DNA from: Streptomyces sp. NBC_01669
GTDB lineage: Bacteria > Actinomycetota > Actinomycetes > Streptomycetales > Streptomycetaceae
Reading direction: 5' to 3'
Assembly (NCBI RefSeq): GCF_026339735.1
Contig: NZ_JAPEQG010000002.1
Coordinates: 992,001 to 1,056,000, forward strand
DNA length: 64,000 nt
Shown: in pieces, positions 23,202 through 31,712 of the stretch
Layout: the number at the start of each line of letters is the position of its first letter
Position numbering within the stretch: the stretch's first letter is position 1
The notes under the pieces: model-generated
Told to the model about the DNA's origin: nothing
The model's database searches: none
What the model saw: the letters and a program-made list of their open reading frames with translations, nothing else
Program-made: the position numbers and the translations under genes

Positions 23202-24295
23202 GCCGCTCTGCCCTCCGCCTGTTCGTCGCGCACGGCCCTGCACACAACCAGGTCGACGCCCTGCGCGGCGAGGTCCGACGGCACGCTCTGCGGACTCGGG
23301 AGCTGTTCGGGGAAGACCACGCCGCTCGGTGCGGGGGCACCGTCTTCGCCGCGTACTCGACGCAGCCCCATCAGGGCGCCCAGTGCGGTCAGATGCGCCT
23401 GCCCGGCCTGATCGGTCACGGTCGCGGAGAGGGTGTCGCCCTCGTGAGTGACGTCGATGCGGAGCTGGGCCGTGCCGCCTTCGCCCGGTGCGTACAGCAG
23501 TCCGCGGCGCGCGCCGGTGAAGCGCTCGCCGCGGCCCCAGCGGAAGAACCCGAGCCGCTTGGCGGCCAGCAGGGCTGTCGTGGACGCGGGCGAGCTGAAG
23601 CCGATCCGGGTTGTCGCGGTCCGGGCCGCGAGGGTGAGAGGAAGGGTGAACTGCTCGGGGGTGTCGATCCTGGCGACTCGGGTGAGCGACTCCCCGATGC
23701 GGACGCGGCGGACGTCGCTCAGCGGCATGACCGTGCGCCGCTGCCCGTCCCGCACCACCTCGTAGTCCAGTCCGAGGCGGTCCATGAACTCCACCGAGTC
23801 CGCACCCGCCCGGTCGGCGAGGTCCCAGCGAATGGCCACGTCGACCGTGTCCGCACCGCCGAGCCGGTCGCCGAGAAAGGCGGCGACGAGGCTGGTCACA
23901 CCACCCATCCACGCGGAGGACAGCAGTACCGGCGCGGTCGGGCCTGCCAGTGCCGCGATGGTGGCCGCGCGCTGCATCCGCGTGGTCCAGCGCGTGACGT
24001 CCACGAACGGCACCCCGCCGCCGATCGCGGCGCGCAGGACCCGGTCGTCCGGATCGTTCACGACGCTGACAACCGCACTGACCCGCGCCCGGAACGGTGC
24101 CGGGTCCGCCAGGTCCCAGGTGCGCAGTTCCGCGCCCGTCTCATCCGCCAGTTGCTGTCCGCGCCGCACGGTCCGCCCCGTGAGCACCAGCGGCCATGAC
24201 GGGGCCGCCATCCGTGCCAGCTCCGCACCGACCGTGCCGTATCCGCCGACCAGGAGCACAGGTCCGTCGGCGTCAAAGGAGAGTTCGTCGTTCAT
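23198..24295 (-). CDS. Saccharopine-dehydrogenase-like NAD(P)-binding protein
   Basis: A 365-residue protein. The Rossmann start VLLVGGYGTVGAELARM lies at about residues 13-29, followed by LVLTGRTVRRGQQLADETGA. The topology is that of saccharopine dehydrogenase/trans-acting enoyl reductase proteins, with VDVTRWTTRMQ and SSAWMGGVTSLVAAFLGDR. The substrate is unknown; a role in lysine metabolism is not implied. The ATG is 7 bases after a TATATT box, so the mRNA may be leaderless. It is coupled to the downstream TetR gene by a 4-bp overlap. Confidence 0.8.
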   Translation of the reverse strand: MNDELSFDADGPVLLVGGYGTVGAELARMAAPSWPLVLTGRTVRRGQQLADETGAELRTWDLADPAPFRARVSAVVSVVNDPDDRVLRAAIGGGVPFVDVTRWTTRMQRAATIAALAGPTAPVLLSSAWMGGVTSLVAAFLGDRLGGADTVDVAIRWDLADRAGADSVEFMDRLGLDYEVVRDGQRRTVMPLSDVRRVRIGESLTRVARIDTPEQFTLPLTLAARTATTRIGFSSPASTTALLAAKRLGFFRWGRGERFTGARRGLLYAPGEGGTAQLRIDVTHEGDTLSATVTDQAGQAHLTALGALMGLRRVRGEDGAPAPSGVVFPEQLPSPQSVPSDLAAQGVDLVVCRAVRDEQAEGRAA

Positions 24296-24302
24296 GGAAT
24301 CA

Positions 24303-24320
24303 AATATAGGTCAGGTGACC
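24303..24320 (-). promoter_or_regulatory. Promoter and TetR-type operator of the oxidoreductase-TetR operon
   Basis: On the minus strand, GGTCA-CC-TGACC (24309-24320) lies directly before a TATATT -10 box (24303-24308). The start codon follows 7 bases later, which implies a leaderless message and promoter occlusion by the repressor. Confidence 0.55.
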
Positions 24321-24416
24321 AAAAAAACCGCACGCGGGGCCCCGGCCCCACGAGAAACCTCCGTCCTCCTGTCCGGGACGGCAAACGATTCCTGCGGGCT
24401 CCGGGCAGCACGAAGT

Positions 24417-25250
24417 TCAGGCGTCGATGCCCCGTCGCGTGAGATCGGCTGCGATACCGTCCAGGACACCGGCAAGACCTGAGGCGAACAAGGCATCGAG
24501 GTCCCAGGGGTCGGCGCCCGCGCGCATCGCGCGGGCGAGCCGGGGATACGCCCCGGGTTCGTACAGGGGGTCCTGTGCGTGGCCCGAGGCTTTCGCCCCC
24601 TGCTTCGCGGCGATCTTCGACTGCCGCTCCGCCTCCGCATCGCTGACGAGGATCAGCGCCACGCCTTGCACGTAGGAGGCGAACATGAACATGTACCGGA
24701 AGGCATCGGCGGGTTCAAGGTCGAGCCCGTCGAACGAGGAGAAGGCGCTTTCACTGTCCGCCGCGAGAGCCGGGCTGAAATACGCGCGGGTCGTCACCAT
24801 GACCCTCGGCAGGATCCACGGGTGGCGGTGGTACAGCTCCCAGTCGCGGTACGCGGCGCGTTCGAGGCCGTGACGCCAGTTCCGCGGCGGTGAGTCGGGC
24901 AGCGGCACGTCAGCCATCGCGGCTTCCACCATCAGGGTCACCAGATCGTCTTTGGACGCCACATGCCGGTACAGGGACATCGTGCCGGTGCCGAGTTCCA
25001 TGGCGACCCGGCGCATCGACAGCGCGTCGAGCCCCTCCGCGTCGGCGACGACGATCCCGGCCCGCACGATGCGCTCGACGGTGAGGTGTCGCGCGCCGTC
25101 GTCGCTCTCCGGGACGCGGGCCGGCGTTTCCGCCCTGCGTGCCCGATAGGCCCTCGCTTGGCACGCACGGGAACAGTAGAGCCTCGGCCGCCCCCGGTCT
25201 GCGGGCTCCAGCACCCTTCCGCACGACGCGCATGCCAGCTGCACTGACAT
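24417..25250 (-). CDS. TetR-family regulator with N-terminal cysteine-rich zinc-like motif
   Basis: A 277-residue protein. Residues 6-38 carry four cysteines, CASCGRVLEPADRGRPR then LYCSRACQARAYRARR, a small zinc-ribbon-like module found ahead of TetR domains in some Streptomyces regulators. The TetR helix-turn-helix (about 58-105) includes MRRVAMELGTGTMSLYRHV and the C-terminal domain is of the TetR_C type seen with drug exporters (YHRHPWILPRV). ATG 25250 follows AAAGGGAG. It is divergent from a DHA2 exporter; the perfect repeat 25396-25410 is its probable operator. Confidence 0.88.
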   Translation of the reverse strand: MSVQLACASCGRVLEPADRGRPRLYCSRACQARAYRARRAETPARVPESDDGARHLTVERIVRAGIVVADAEGLDALSMRRVAMELGTGTMSLYRHVASKDDLVTLMVEAAMADVPLPDSPPRNWRHGLERAAYRDWELYHRHPWILPRVMVTTRAYFSPALAADSESAFSSFDGLDLEPADAFRYMFMFASYVQGVALILVSDAEAERQSKIAAKQGAKASGHAQDPLYEPGAYPRLARAMRAGADPWDLDALFASGLAGVLDGIAADLTRRGIDA

Positions 25251-25353
25251 CAACGAACTCCCTTTCGTCACATCTCAGAGTTGTGTCGAAATTCTAGCCC
25301 GCCGACACGAGCGTATGCGCAGCCCAAGATAAATAGGCATGTCAAAAAAGCAA

Positions 25354-25410
25354 TTGTCTCACTTCGGCGTGTGTACGTACTCTGCACGCGTCGTTGCGTA
25401 CAAAGTACGC
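25354..25410 (+). promoter_or_regulatory. Promoter and operator of the DHA2 exporter
   Basis: TTGTCT (25354-25359), 18 bases, TACTCT (25378-25383). The perfect inverted repeat GCGTAC-AAA-GTACGC at 25396-25410 lies just downstream. This fits repression by the divergent TetR protein. Confidence 0.65.
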
Positions 25411-25456
25411 ATCCGGGTGGTTGAGTCATCCGGACCTGCACGGCCGAGGAGAGGGC

Positions 25457-27055
25457 ATGACTGAAGAAGAGAAAAGAGCCGGAGCCGGGGAGTGGGTCGG
25501 TCTCGCCGTCCTGGTGCTGCCCTGCCTACTGGCGTCCATGGACATGTCCGTCATGTTCATCACGCTCCCGTCCCTGTCGGCCGACCTCGGCCCGAGCAGT
25601 TCCGAGCAACTGTGGATCATGGACGCCTACGGCTTCCTCCTCGCCGGCCTGCTCATCACGATGGGCACACTCGGGGACCGCTTCGGGCGGCGGAGGGTGC
25701 TGCTCACGGGCGCCGCGGCCTTCGGCGCCGCCTCGGTCCTGGCGGCCTGCTCGACCAGCCCCGAGACACTCATCGCGGCCCGCGTGCTCCTGGGCATTGC
25801 CGGAGCCACGCTGGCCCCCTCCACCCTTTCCCTGATCCGGAGCATGTTCCACGACGCCGCACAGCGGGCCACCGCAGTCGGCATCTGGACAGCGGGCTTC
25901 GCGGGCGGCGCTGTGCTCGGCCCGATCATCGGCGGTCTGCTCCTGGAGCACTTCTGGTGGGGATCGGTCTTCCTGGTCAACGTGCCGGTGATGGTCCTGC
26001 TGCTGATCCTCGGCCCGCTGCTGCTCACCGAATACCGCGACCCCGAGCCGGGCCGGTTCGACCTGCTCGGCGCCGCCATGTCCCTCGTGGCCGTGCTCGG
26101 CGTCATCTACGGCATCAAGGCAATGGCGGAGCACGGCTTCGGGTGGATTCCCCTGACGTGCTGTGCCGCCGGACTCGCTGTGGGAGGGGCATTCCTCCGC
26201 CGCCAGCACGGGGCCGCGAACCCGGTGATCGACATGATGCTGTTCCGCACGCGCCGGTTCAACCTGCCACTGCTCATCGACGCGCTGGCGACGTTCGGAC
26301 TGGTCGGCTTCAGCCTGTTCAACTGGCAGTTCATGCAACTCGTCCTGGGCATGGGTCCGTTGGAGTCGGCCGTATGGTCCTTGCCCACCTTCCTCGTGAT
26401 GCCCCTGGGTATCGCGCTGGCCACCGCGCTCGCCCCCCGCATCGGTAAACACAACGTGATCGCCGCCGGGCTGCTCGTGGCGACTGCCGGCTACGTCATG
26501 CTGGCCCTGCTCCAGGCCGATTCGGGAATCGTCCACCTCGTCAGCGGCATGACCGTGGTCTCGATCGGCATCGGCGCCGTCTCCGCAGTCGTCACCGAGG
26601 TGATCCTGTCCGCCGCACCACCGGAGCGGGCCGGGGCGGCCTCAGCCATGGCCGAGACCTCTGCCGAGTTCGGCGGGGCGCTGGGCATCGCGCTCCTGGG
26701 CAGCATCGGCACCGCTGTCTACCGTTCGGAACTGGAGGTCAGTGCTCCTGCCGACCTGACGTCCAAGGATCTGGAGGCGGCCAGGAGCACACTCGGCGGC
26801 GCCGTCGAGACCGCCGCCGCCCTCCCGAGGGGCACCGCCGAATCCCTGCGGAACGCGGCCTTCGACGCCTTCGCCCGGGAGGCCCGGATCGCCGCGGTGG
26901 TCAGTGCCGTCCTGATGACGGGCGCGGCGGTCCTCATCGCCACCCTGCTCCGCACCGCACGCACACGCCCCGGACCCGAGGCCCCCCAATCCGCAGCGGA
27001 GCACCATGACGGGGACCAGGCGGGGGACCTGCACTCCCGGGCAACCTCGTCCTGA
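25457..27055 (+). CDS. MFS drug exporter, DHA2 (14-helix) family
   Basis: A 532-residue membrane protein. The N-terminal helix contains VLVLPCLLASMDMSVMFITLP (the D in motif D1 style LDxTVVNVALP is retained as MDMSVM). LGDRFGRRRVLL is motif A and GIWTAGFAGGAVLGPIIGGL is antiporter motif C, followed by HFWWGSVFLVNVP. Fourteen hydrophobic segments are apparent, typical of EmrB/QacA proton-drug antiporters. It likely exports a toxic or antibiotic-like compound sensed by the divergent TetR regulator. ATG 25457 follows GAGGAGAGG. An Asp/His-containing cytosolic tail ends the protein. Confidence 0.9.
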   Translation: MTEEEKRAGAGEWVGLAVLVLPCLLASMDMSVMFITLPSLSADLGPSSSEQLWIMDAYGFLLAGLLITMGTLGDRFGRRRVLLTGAAAFGAASVLAACSTSPETLIAARVLLGIAGATLAPSTLSLIRSMFHDAAQRATAVGIWTAGFAGGAVLGPIIGGLLLEHFWWGSVFLVNVPVMVLLLILGPLLLTEYRDPEPGRFDLLGAAMSLVAVLGVIYGIKAMAEHGFGWIPLTCCAAGLAVGGAFLRRQHGAANPVIDMMLFRTRRFNLPLLIDALATFGLVGFSLFNWQFMQLVLGMGPLESAVWSLPTFLVMPLGIALATALAPRIGKHNVIAAGLLVATAGYVMLALLQADSGIVHLVSGMTVVSIGIGAVSAVVTEVILSAAPPERAGAASAMAETSAEFGGALGIALLGSIGTAVYRSELEVSAPADLTSKDLEAARSTLGGAVETAAALPRGTAESLRNAAFDAFAREARIAAVVSAVLMTGAAVLIATLLRTARTRPGPEAPQSAAEHHDGDQAGDLHSRATSS

Positions 27056-27329
27056 GCGCGGAGGGTGAGCCGTACGCCGGTGGAGACAGGCTTGGTGGTG
27101 GAGGTGCCGGCCAGGACGGGCCGCTCAGCCCGTTCTGGCATTCGGGATCAACACCACCGTGGCATGGGACTGGCTGCCACAGCTCGGTACTGCTTCATGT
27201 GTGGGCCCTGCCGTCCGGCGCACCAGACGGCCACCATCAACGGCTTGCGGCTCCTGGCAAAAGGAGATGGCCCGAGTGGACACAGCACTCGCCACAAAGC
27301 GCACGGACCGCGGCCCGCAGGGCTGCTGA

Positions 27330-28541
27330 TCAGCTGTGCTCACAACGATTGACAGCGTGGACCGCAGGCGGCTCGATCTTGCGCAGTCGTGTAAATGGCA
27401 CAGCTGAGGCGAGCGCGAGAGCGATCGCTCCCACAAGCAATAGGGCGAACCAGGCGCCAGAACTGTCGATGACGATTCCAGCTGCCGCGGACGCCAGCGA
27501 TGCGCCGAGGTTTACCGAGGTGTTGATCCATGTCGACGCTTCCGTCCGGCTGGACTCCGGAACGATGGTGTCGGCGATGAGGTACCCGGTGATGAGAGAC
27601 GGAGCGAGGAACAGGCCGACGAGCACGAGGCCCGCAGCGAAGAGACCGAGCGTGTCCAGCTGCGACACGAGCACCGCGGCAAACCCCATGCTGACGCACA
27701 GGGCGAACAGTCTCTTGCCGATTCCTGCCTTGAGATTCAGCTGCCCATAGAGAAATCCTCCGAGAGCACTTCCGCCGGCAAAGGCTGCCAGGAGCCAGCC
27801 CGAAGCTGCGACAGCATCATGTTGCGCAGCGGCTGCCGGCGCTGCGATCTCCGCGACGCCAAGTACACCACCGACGCCCAGGAGGACGATCAGTACCCTT
27901 GCGAAACCTGGCTGGCGCAGCGGGCGATCACCTGGCGCGACGCCCCCTCCTGTTCCGCGAAGCGCCCCCGAAGACGCGCTGGACGTCATCGCTGCGGTGC
28001 CGAGGGAAACGGCTGCCGCGGTCACCCAGAGCCCGGTGCTGGGAGAACTGGCGACAATGACCGCGGTGATGACGACGGGGCCAGCGACGAAAAGGAGCTC
28101 TTCGCACACCGCGTCGATGCTGAAGGCTTTTGTTCGCTGGTCACCGGCCGTCGTGAGCGACGCCCAGATCATTCGCATCGCTGCCCCCAGGGGCGGCGAT
28201 GCCAGGCCGATCACCGCGCTGAGAACGAGGAACCAGACATCCGCAACTCCCTCGGCTTCTGCGATGAGCGCGAGAGTGATGAACCCTGAGGCTTGGCCTG
28301 ACGCCATGGCGGTGAGCGCGATTCGTTGACCGAATCGATCGACGGCCCGGGCGCGCCAAGGGGCGGCGATGACGTTGGCGATTCCGAACGCCGCTGTTGC
28401 GAAACCGGCTTGCGTGTACGAACCCGTACTGTCTTGGACGGCGAGGAGAAGGGCAAGACCGCCCATCGCAAGAGCGGACCGACCGATCAGGGCGGGGAGG
28501 AAGGCGCGAAGCGCGCCAGGAAGTAGAAGCACTGCGAGCAC
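27330..28541 (-). CDS. MFS transporter
   Basis: A 403-residue transporter with about 12 hydrophobic segments. The N-terminus reads LPALIGRSALAMGGLALLLA. ATAAFGIANVIAAPWRARAVDRFGQRIAL matches the family of small actinobacterial MFS permeases, in which RAVDRFGQR is the motif A loop. SRTEASTWINTSVNLGASLASAAAG occurs near the end. The substrate is unknown. The gene stands alone, with an intergenic stretch containing an acetyltransferase fragment upstream. The GTG start gives the expected first helix. No clear ribosome site is visible. Confidence 0.82.
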   Translation of the reverse strand: MLAVLLLPGALRAFLPALIGRSALAMGGLALLLAVQDSTGSYTQAGFATAAFGIANVIAAPWRARAVDRFGQRIALTAMASGQASGFITLALIAEAEGVADVWFLVLSAVIGLASPPLGAAMRMIWASLTTAGDQRTKAFSIDAVCEELLFVAGPVVITAVIVASSPSTGLWVTAAAVSLGTAAMTSSASSGALRGTGGGVAPGDRPLRQPGFARVLIVLLGVGGVLGVAEIAAPAAAAQHDAVAASGWLLAAFAGGSALGGFLYGQLNLKAGIGKRLFALCVSMGFAAVLVSQLDTLGLFAAGLVLVGLFLAPSLITGYLIADTIVPESSRTEASTWINTSVNLGASLASAAAGIVIDSSGAWFALLLVGAIALALASAVPFTRLRKIEPPAVHAVNRCEHS

Positions 28542-28819
28542 GAAGAAGCTCCGATGATGTGCGACCGGCGTCGTATGCGCGGCCGCCAGAGTCTGACGGT
28601 TATCGAGGTCCGGAGGGCATCACAGACCGCACCCTCAGCGGATCAGAACCTGGGCGGGAGAGACCCAGGACCGTCAGATGAACATCACGATGAGCACCTG
28701 GAGACCTTAGCAGGCTGCGGACACTGTGCTGCCTGACGTTTTCTCAGCGAAATGATCTACGCGAAGCGGCATGAACCACTCCATGCGGGAGCAGGCCGGA
28801 CGGACTGGGCTCGGCCACA
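28542..28819. other. Intergenic, nothing recognised
   Basis: Open frames exist on both strands but give no recognisable product. No clear promoter for the MFS gene is visible. Confidence 0.4.
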
Positions 28820-28977
28820 GACAGACGCAAAACCCCGCCCGGCTCGCCGACGCCGCGGCCGCCGGCTGCGATTTCGCTGTCGTCACTACGCAGCCGGGTT
28901 CCACGTCCCAGCACAACGCCCAGCGGCACGGGTTGCATTTGCTGTACACCCGTGCCGGGCTGGTGAAGGACGTCTGA
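28820..28977 (+). pseudogene. GNAT acetyltransferase C-terminal fragment
   Basis: ARLADAAAAGCDFAVVTTQP and GSTSQHNAQRHGLHLLYTRA then GLVKDV and stop match the C-terminus of a Streptomyces GNAT family. The catalytic acetyl-CoA loop and N-terminus are absent. Confidence 0.65.
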
Positions 28978-29097
28978 CACCTCGCACCACCTGTGACACC
29001 TATGACACCTGTGCCGATCGCCTTCGTCGTGTCTCGTATCCCAGACGTCGCCACGAGGGTGCGGGGTGACGCCGACTATCGGACGTAATCTCGCGAC

Positions 29098-29865
29098 ATG
29101 TCACCAGTTCCCGCCGCCGCCCAGGTGTTGGCCATTCTGCGATATCTCGCGGGTCAGGCGGGGCCCGTTCCCGCCGCCGCCATCAGTCGTGATGTGCGGC
29201 TGCCCCGGTCCACGACCTATCACCTGCTCGACACGCTCGCGCGCGAGGGGTTCGTCGTGCATCTGCCGGAGGAGCGGCGTTACGGGCTGGGGGTCAGTGC
29301 CTTCGAGCTGGCGTCGGGATATAGCCGTCAGGCTCCGTTTCAGCGTCTGGCTCGGGTGCCGCTGGCGAAGCTCGTCGACAGTACGGGGCACAACGCCCAT
29401 CTCGCCGTGCTGCGCGGCCGCGAGGTCATCTACGTCATCGAGGAGCGGGCTCCTGGTCGGGCGCCGCTGGTGACGGAGGTCGGTGTGCGGCTTCCGGCCC
29501 ATCTGACCGCCAGCGGGCGGGCGTTGCTGGCCGGCCTTTCGCAGGCGCAGGTGCGGGCTCTGTTTCCCGACGCGTCGGCGTTCGTGCTGCTCAACGAGAC
29601 GGGGCCGGGGTCGTTGACCGCGCTCCGGCACCTTCTTGTGGAGGCCCGCCGGCGTGGGTATGCCACGGAGGACGGTGAGGTGACGCCCGGTTTCTCGTCG
29701 GTGGCGGCCGCCGTTCTCGACCACAGCGCGCATCCTGTCGCCGGGGTGGCGGTCACGTTCCCGGGTGACGAGGTCGGGCCCGAGCAGCAGGAGTGGATCG
29801 CTACGCAGGTGACGCGGACGGCGAATCTGCTGAGTCGTCGTATCGGCGGGGTGCACGCCTCGTAA
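29098..29865 (+). CDS. IclR-family regulator next to hutH
   Basis: A 255-residue IclR protein. The winged helix at about residues 5-60 (AAQVLAILRYLAGQAGPVPA, RSTTYHLLDTLAREGFV) is followed by the GAF-like effector domain (LVTEVGVRLPAHLTASGRALLA). It is convergent with hutH and probably controls histidine or urocanate catabolism, by location. A paralogue sits at 33286. ATG 29098 lacks a ribosome site. A TAATCT box ends 6 bases upstream, suggesting a leaderless message. The hutH palindrome at 31563-31580 is a candidate target. Confidence 0.87.
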   Translation: MSPVPAAAQVLAILRYLAGQAGPVPAAAISRDVRLPRSTTYHLLDTLAREGFVVHLPEERRYGLGVSAFELASGYSRQAPFQRLARVPLAKLVDSTGHNAHLAVLRGREVIYVIEERAPGRAPLVTEVGVRLPAHLTASGRALLAGLSQAQVRALFPDASAFVLLNETGPGSLTALRHLLVEARRRGYATEDGEVTPGFSSVAAAVLDHSAHPVAGVAVTFPGDEVGPEQQEWIATQVTRTANLLSRRIGGVHAS

Positions 29866-29914
29866 CGTAAGCAACTCATGGTCCGCCACTGACGGCTGGC
29901 CGGAGAGGGAGGTG

Positions 29915-29950
29915 GCGTTCCGCCGCCGACCCCGGTCGGCGGCGGAACGC
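29915..29950. terminator. Bidirectional hairpin terminator between iclR and hutH
   Basis: Perfect 16-bp arms beginning GCGTTCCGCCGCCGAC with a 4-base loop, located between two convergent stops. It should serve both genes. Confidence 0.8.
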
Positions 29951-29969
29951 ACACGAACGCTCGCTCAGG

Positions 29970-31508
29970 TCAGTCCAGCTGCCCGATGACCGATTCGGCG
30001 GCCGCCAGGGCGTGGCCCGCGGATACGTACTGGACGGCCGCCTCGATCTCGGGTGCGAGGTAGCGGTCGGTGCCCGGGCCCTGTACGTGCCGGCGCAGGC
30101 CGGCCAGGACGGCCGCGGTGGCGGGGGCCGGCGTGAGGGGTGCGCGCAGGTCGAGGGCACGGGCCGCGGTGAGGATCTCGACGGCGACCACGCGGGTCAG
30201 CCCGTCGATGGCGCGGCGCAGCTTGCGGGCGGCGGCCCAGCCCATCGAGACGTGATCCTCCTGCATGGCGCTGGAGGGGATGGAGTCGACGGAGGCGGGG
30301 GCCGCGAGGCGCTTGAGCTCGGAGACGATGCCCGCCTGGGTGTACTGGGCGATCATGTGGCCGGAGTCCACGCCCGGGTCGTCGGCGAGGAAGGCGTTCA
30401 GGCCGTGGTTGCGGGCGACGTCGAGGAAGCGGTCGGTGCGGCGTTCGCTGACGGAGGCGATGTCCGCGACGGAGATGGCGAGGAAGTCCAGGACGCAGGC
30501 CACGGGGGCGCCGTGGAAGTTGCCGTTGGACTCCACCCGGCCGTCGGGGGTCACGACGGGGTTGTCGATGGCGCTGGCGAGTTCGCGGCCCGCGACGGTC
30601 TCCGCGTGGGCGAGGGTGTCGCGGGCGGCGCCGTGCACCTGCGGGGTGCAGCGCAGCGAGTAGGCGTCCTGGACACGGGTGCAGTCGGGGCCGCGGTGGC
30701 TCGCGACGATCGCCGAACCGTCCAGCAGGGCGCGGAGGTTGGCCGCGCTGGCGCCCTGGCCGGGGTGCGGGCGCAGGGCCTGGAGGTGGGCGGCGAAGAC
30801 GGCGTCGGTGCCGAGCTGTGCCTCGACGCTCATGGCGGCGGCGATGTCGGCGGTGCGGAGCAGCATCCGCAGGTCGTGGGCGACCATGACGAGCATGCCG
30901 AGCATGCCGTCGGTGCCGTTGATGAGGGCCAGGCCCTCCTTCTCGTGCAGGGTGACGGGTTCGATGCCGGCGGCGGCGAGGGCCTCGGCCGCGGGCATGA
31001 GTGCGCCCTGGGCGTCGCGCACCTGGCCTTCGCCCATGACGGCGAGGGCGCAGTGGGCGAGCGGGGCGAGGTCGCCGGAGCAGCCGAGGGAGCCGTATTC
31101 GTGGACGACGGGCGTGATGCCGGCGTTGAGGAGGGCGGCGTAGGCCTGCGCGGTGTCGGGGCGTACGCCGGTGCGGCCGGTCGCGAGTGTCGAGAGGCGC
31201 AGCAGCATCAGGGCGCGTACGACCTCGCGCTCGACCTCGGGGCCGGAGCCGGCCGCGTGGGAGCGGACGAGGCTGCGCTGGAGCTGGGCGCGCAGTTCGA
31301 GGGGTATGTGGCGGGTGGCCAGGGCGCCGAATCCGGTGGACACGCCGTAGTGCGGTACTACGTCGTCGGCCAGGTTCTCGACCACCTTGCGGCTCTGGGA
31401 GATCTCTCCGAGGGCTTCGTGGGTGAGGGTCACGTGGGCGCCGTGGCGGGCGACGGACACGACATCGGCGAGGGACAGGGGGCCGACGCCTACGAAGGTT
31501 TCGTTCAT
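29970..31508 (-). CDS. hutH: Histidine ammonia-lyase
   Basis: A 512-residue lyase that converts L-histidine to trans-urocanate and ammonia, the first step of histidine utilisation. The MIO cofactor region is in YGSLGCSGDLAPLAHCALAV (about residues 139-158); the triad is Cys-Ser-Gly, as in Streptomyces histidases, rather than Ala-Ser-Gly. Other family blocks are NGTDGMLGMLV, HRGPDCTRVQDAYSLRC and QEDHVSMGW. It is full length. Upstream is an 18-bp perfect palindrome (31563-31580), and downstream a shared terminator with iclR. The remaining hut genes hutU and hutG lie 4-6 kb away on the other strand. Confidence 0.96.
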   Translation of the reverse strand: MNETFVGVGPLSLADVVSVARHGAHVTLTHEALGEISQSRKVVENLADDVVPHYGVSTGFGALATRHIPLELRAQLQRSLVRSHAAGSGPEVEREVVRALMLLRLSTLATGRTGVRPDTAQAYAALLNAGITPVVHEYGSLGCSGDLAPLAHCALAVMGEGQVRDAQGALMPAAEALAAAGIEPVTLHEKEGLALINGTDGMLGMLVMVAHDLRMLLRTADIAAAMSVEAQLGTDAVFAAHLQALRPHPGQGASAANLRALLDGSAIVASHRGPDCTRVQDAYSLRCTPQVHGAARDTLAHAETVAGRELASAIDNPVVTPDGRVESNGNFHGAPVACVLDFLAISVADIASVSERRTDRFLDVARNHGLNAFLADDPGVDSGHMIAQYTQAGIVSELKRLAAPASVDSIPSSAMQEDHVSMGWAAARKLRRAIDGLTRVVAVEILTAARALDLRAPLTPAPATAAVLAGLRRHVQGPGTDRYLAPEIEAAVQYVSAGHALAAAESVIGQLD

Positions 31509-31562
31509 GGCTCCATCAAGCCCGAAACCGGAACCTCTTCGTCAGTGGCTGCGGAGGGTTAC

Positions 31563-31580
31563 TGTCTGGGATTCCAGACA
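31563..31580. promoter_or_regulatory. Palindromic operator upstream of hutH
   Basis: TGTCTGG-GATT-CCAGACA, perfect 7-bp arms, 55-72 bases before the hutH ATG. It is a likely IclR- or HutC-type site. It differs from the other two hut-cluster palindromes. Confidence 0.7.
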
Positions 31581-31712
31581 CTTGCCGGTGCGGGTGGGTG
31601 GCTGTGGGGCGGGGGCCTGGCAGAGCCTTGAACCATGACCGGCCGACCCGAAGAACATTCGGCGGAACCGCGTGGGTCGCGGTTCCGCCGAGTGGTCGTG
31701 GTTGCGGGGCTA

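Noticed and set aside
22587..23912. 441-codon frame containing the TetR gene
   Set aside because: The first part is the wrong frame of the saccharopine-dehydrogenase-like gene. The TetR start at 23201 with the ATGA overlap is well supported.
28975..29010. Three TGACACCT repeats upstream of iclR, first thought to be a CRISPR or SigJ-type site
   Set aside because: Units are too short and irregular for CRISPR. The TGTCACA found on the minus strand is not followed by GTC at 17 bases.
30012..31631. 539-codon plus-strand frame antisense to hutH
   Set aside because: Gly/Val/Ala-rich shadow of a high-GC gene; hutH on the other strand is unmistakable.
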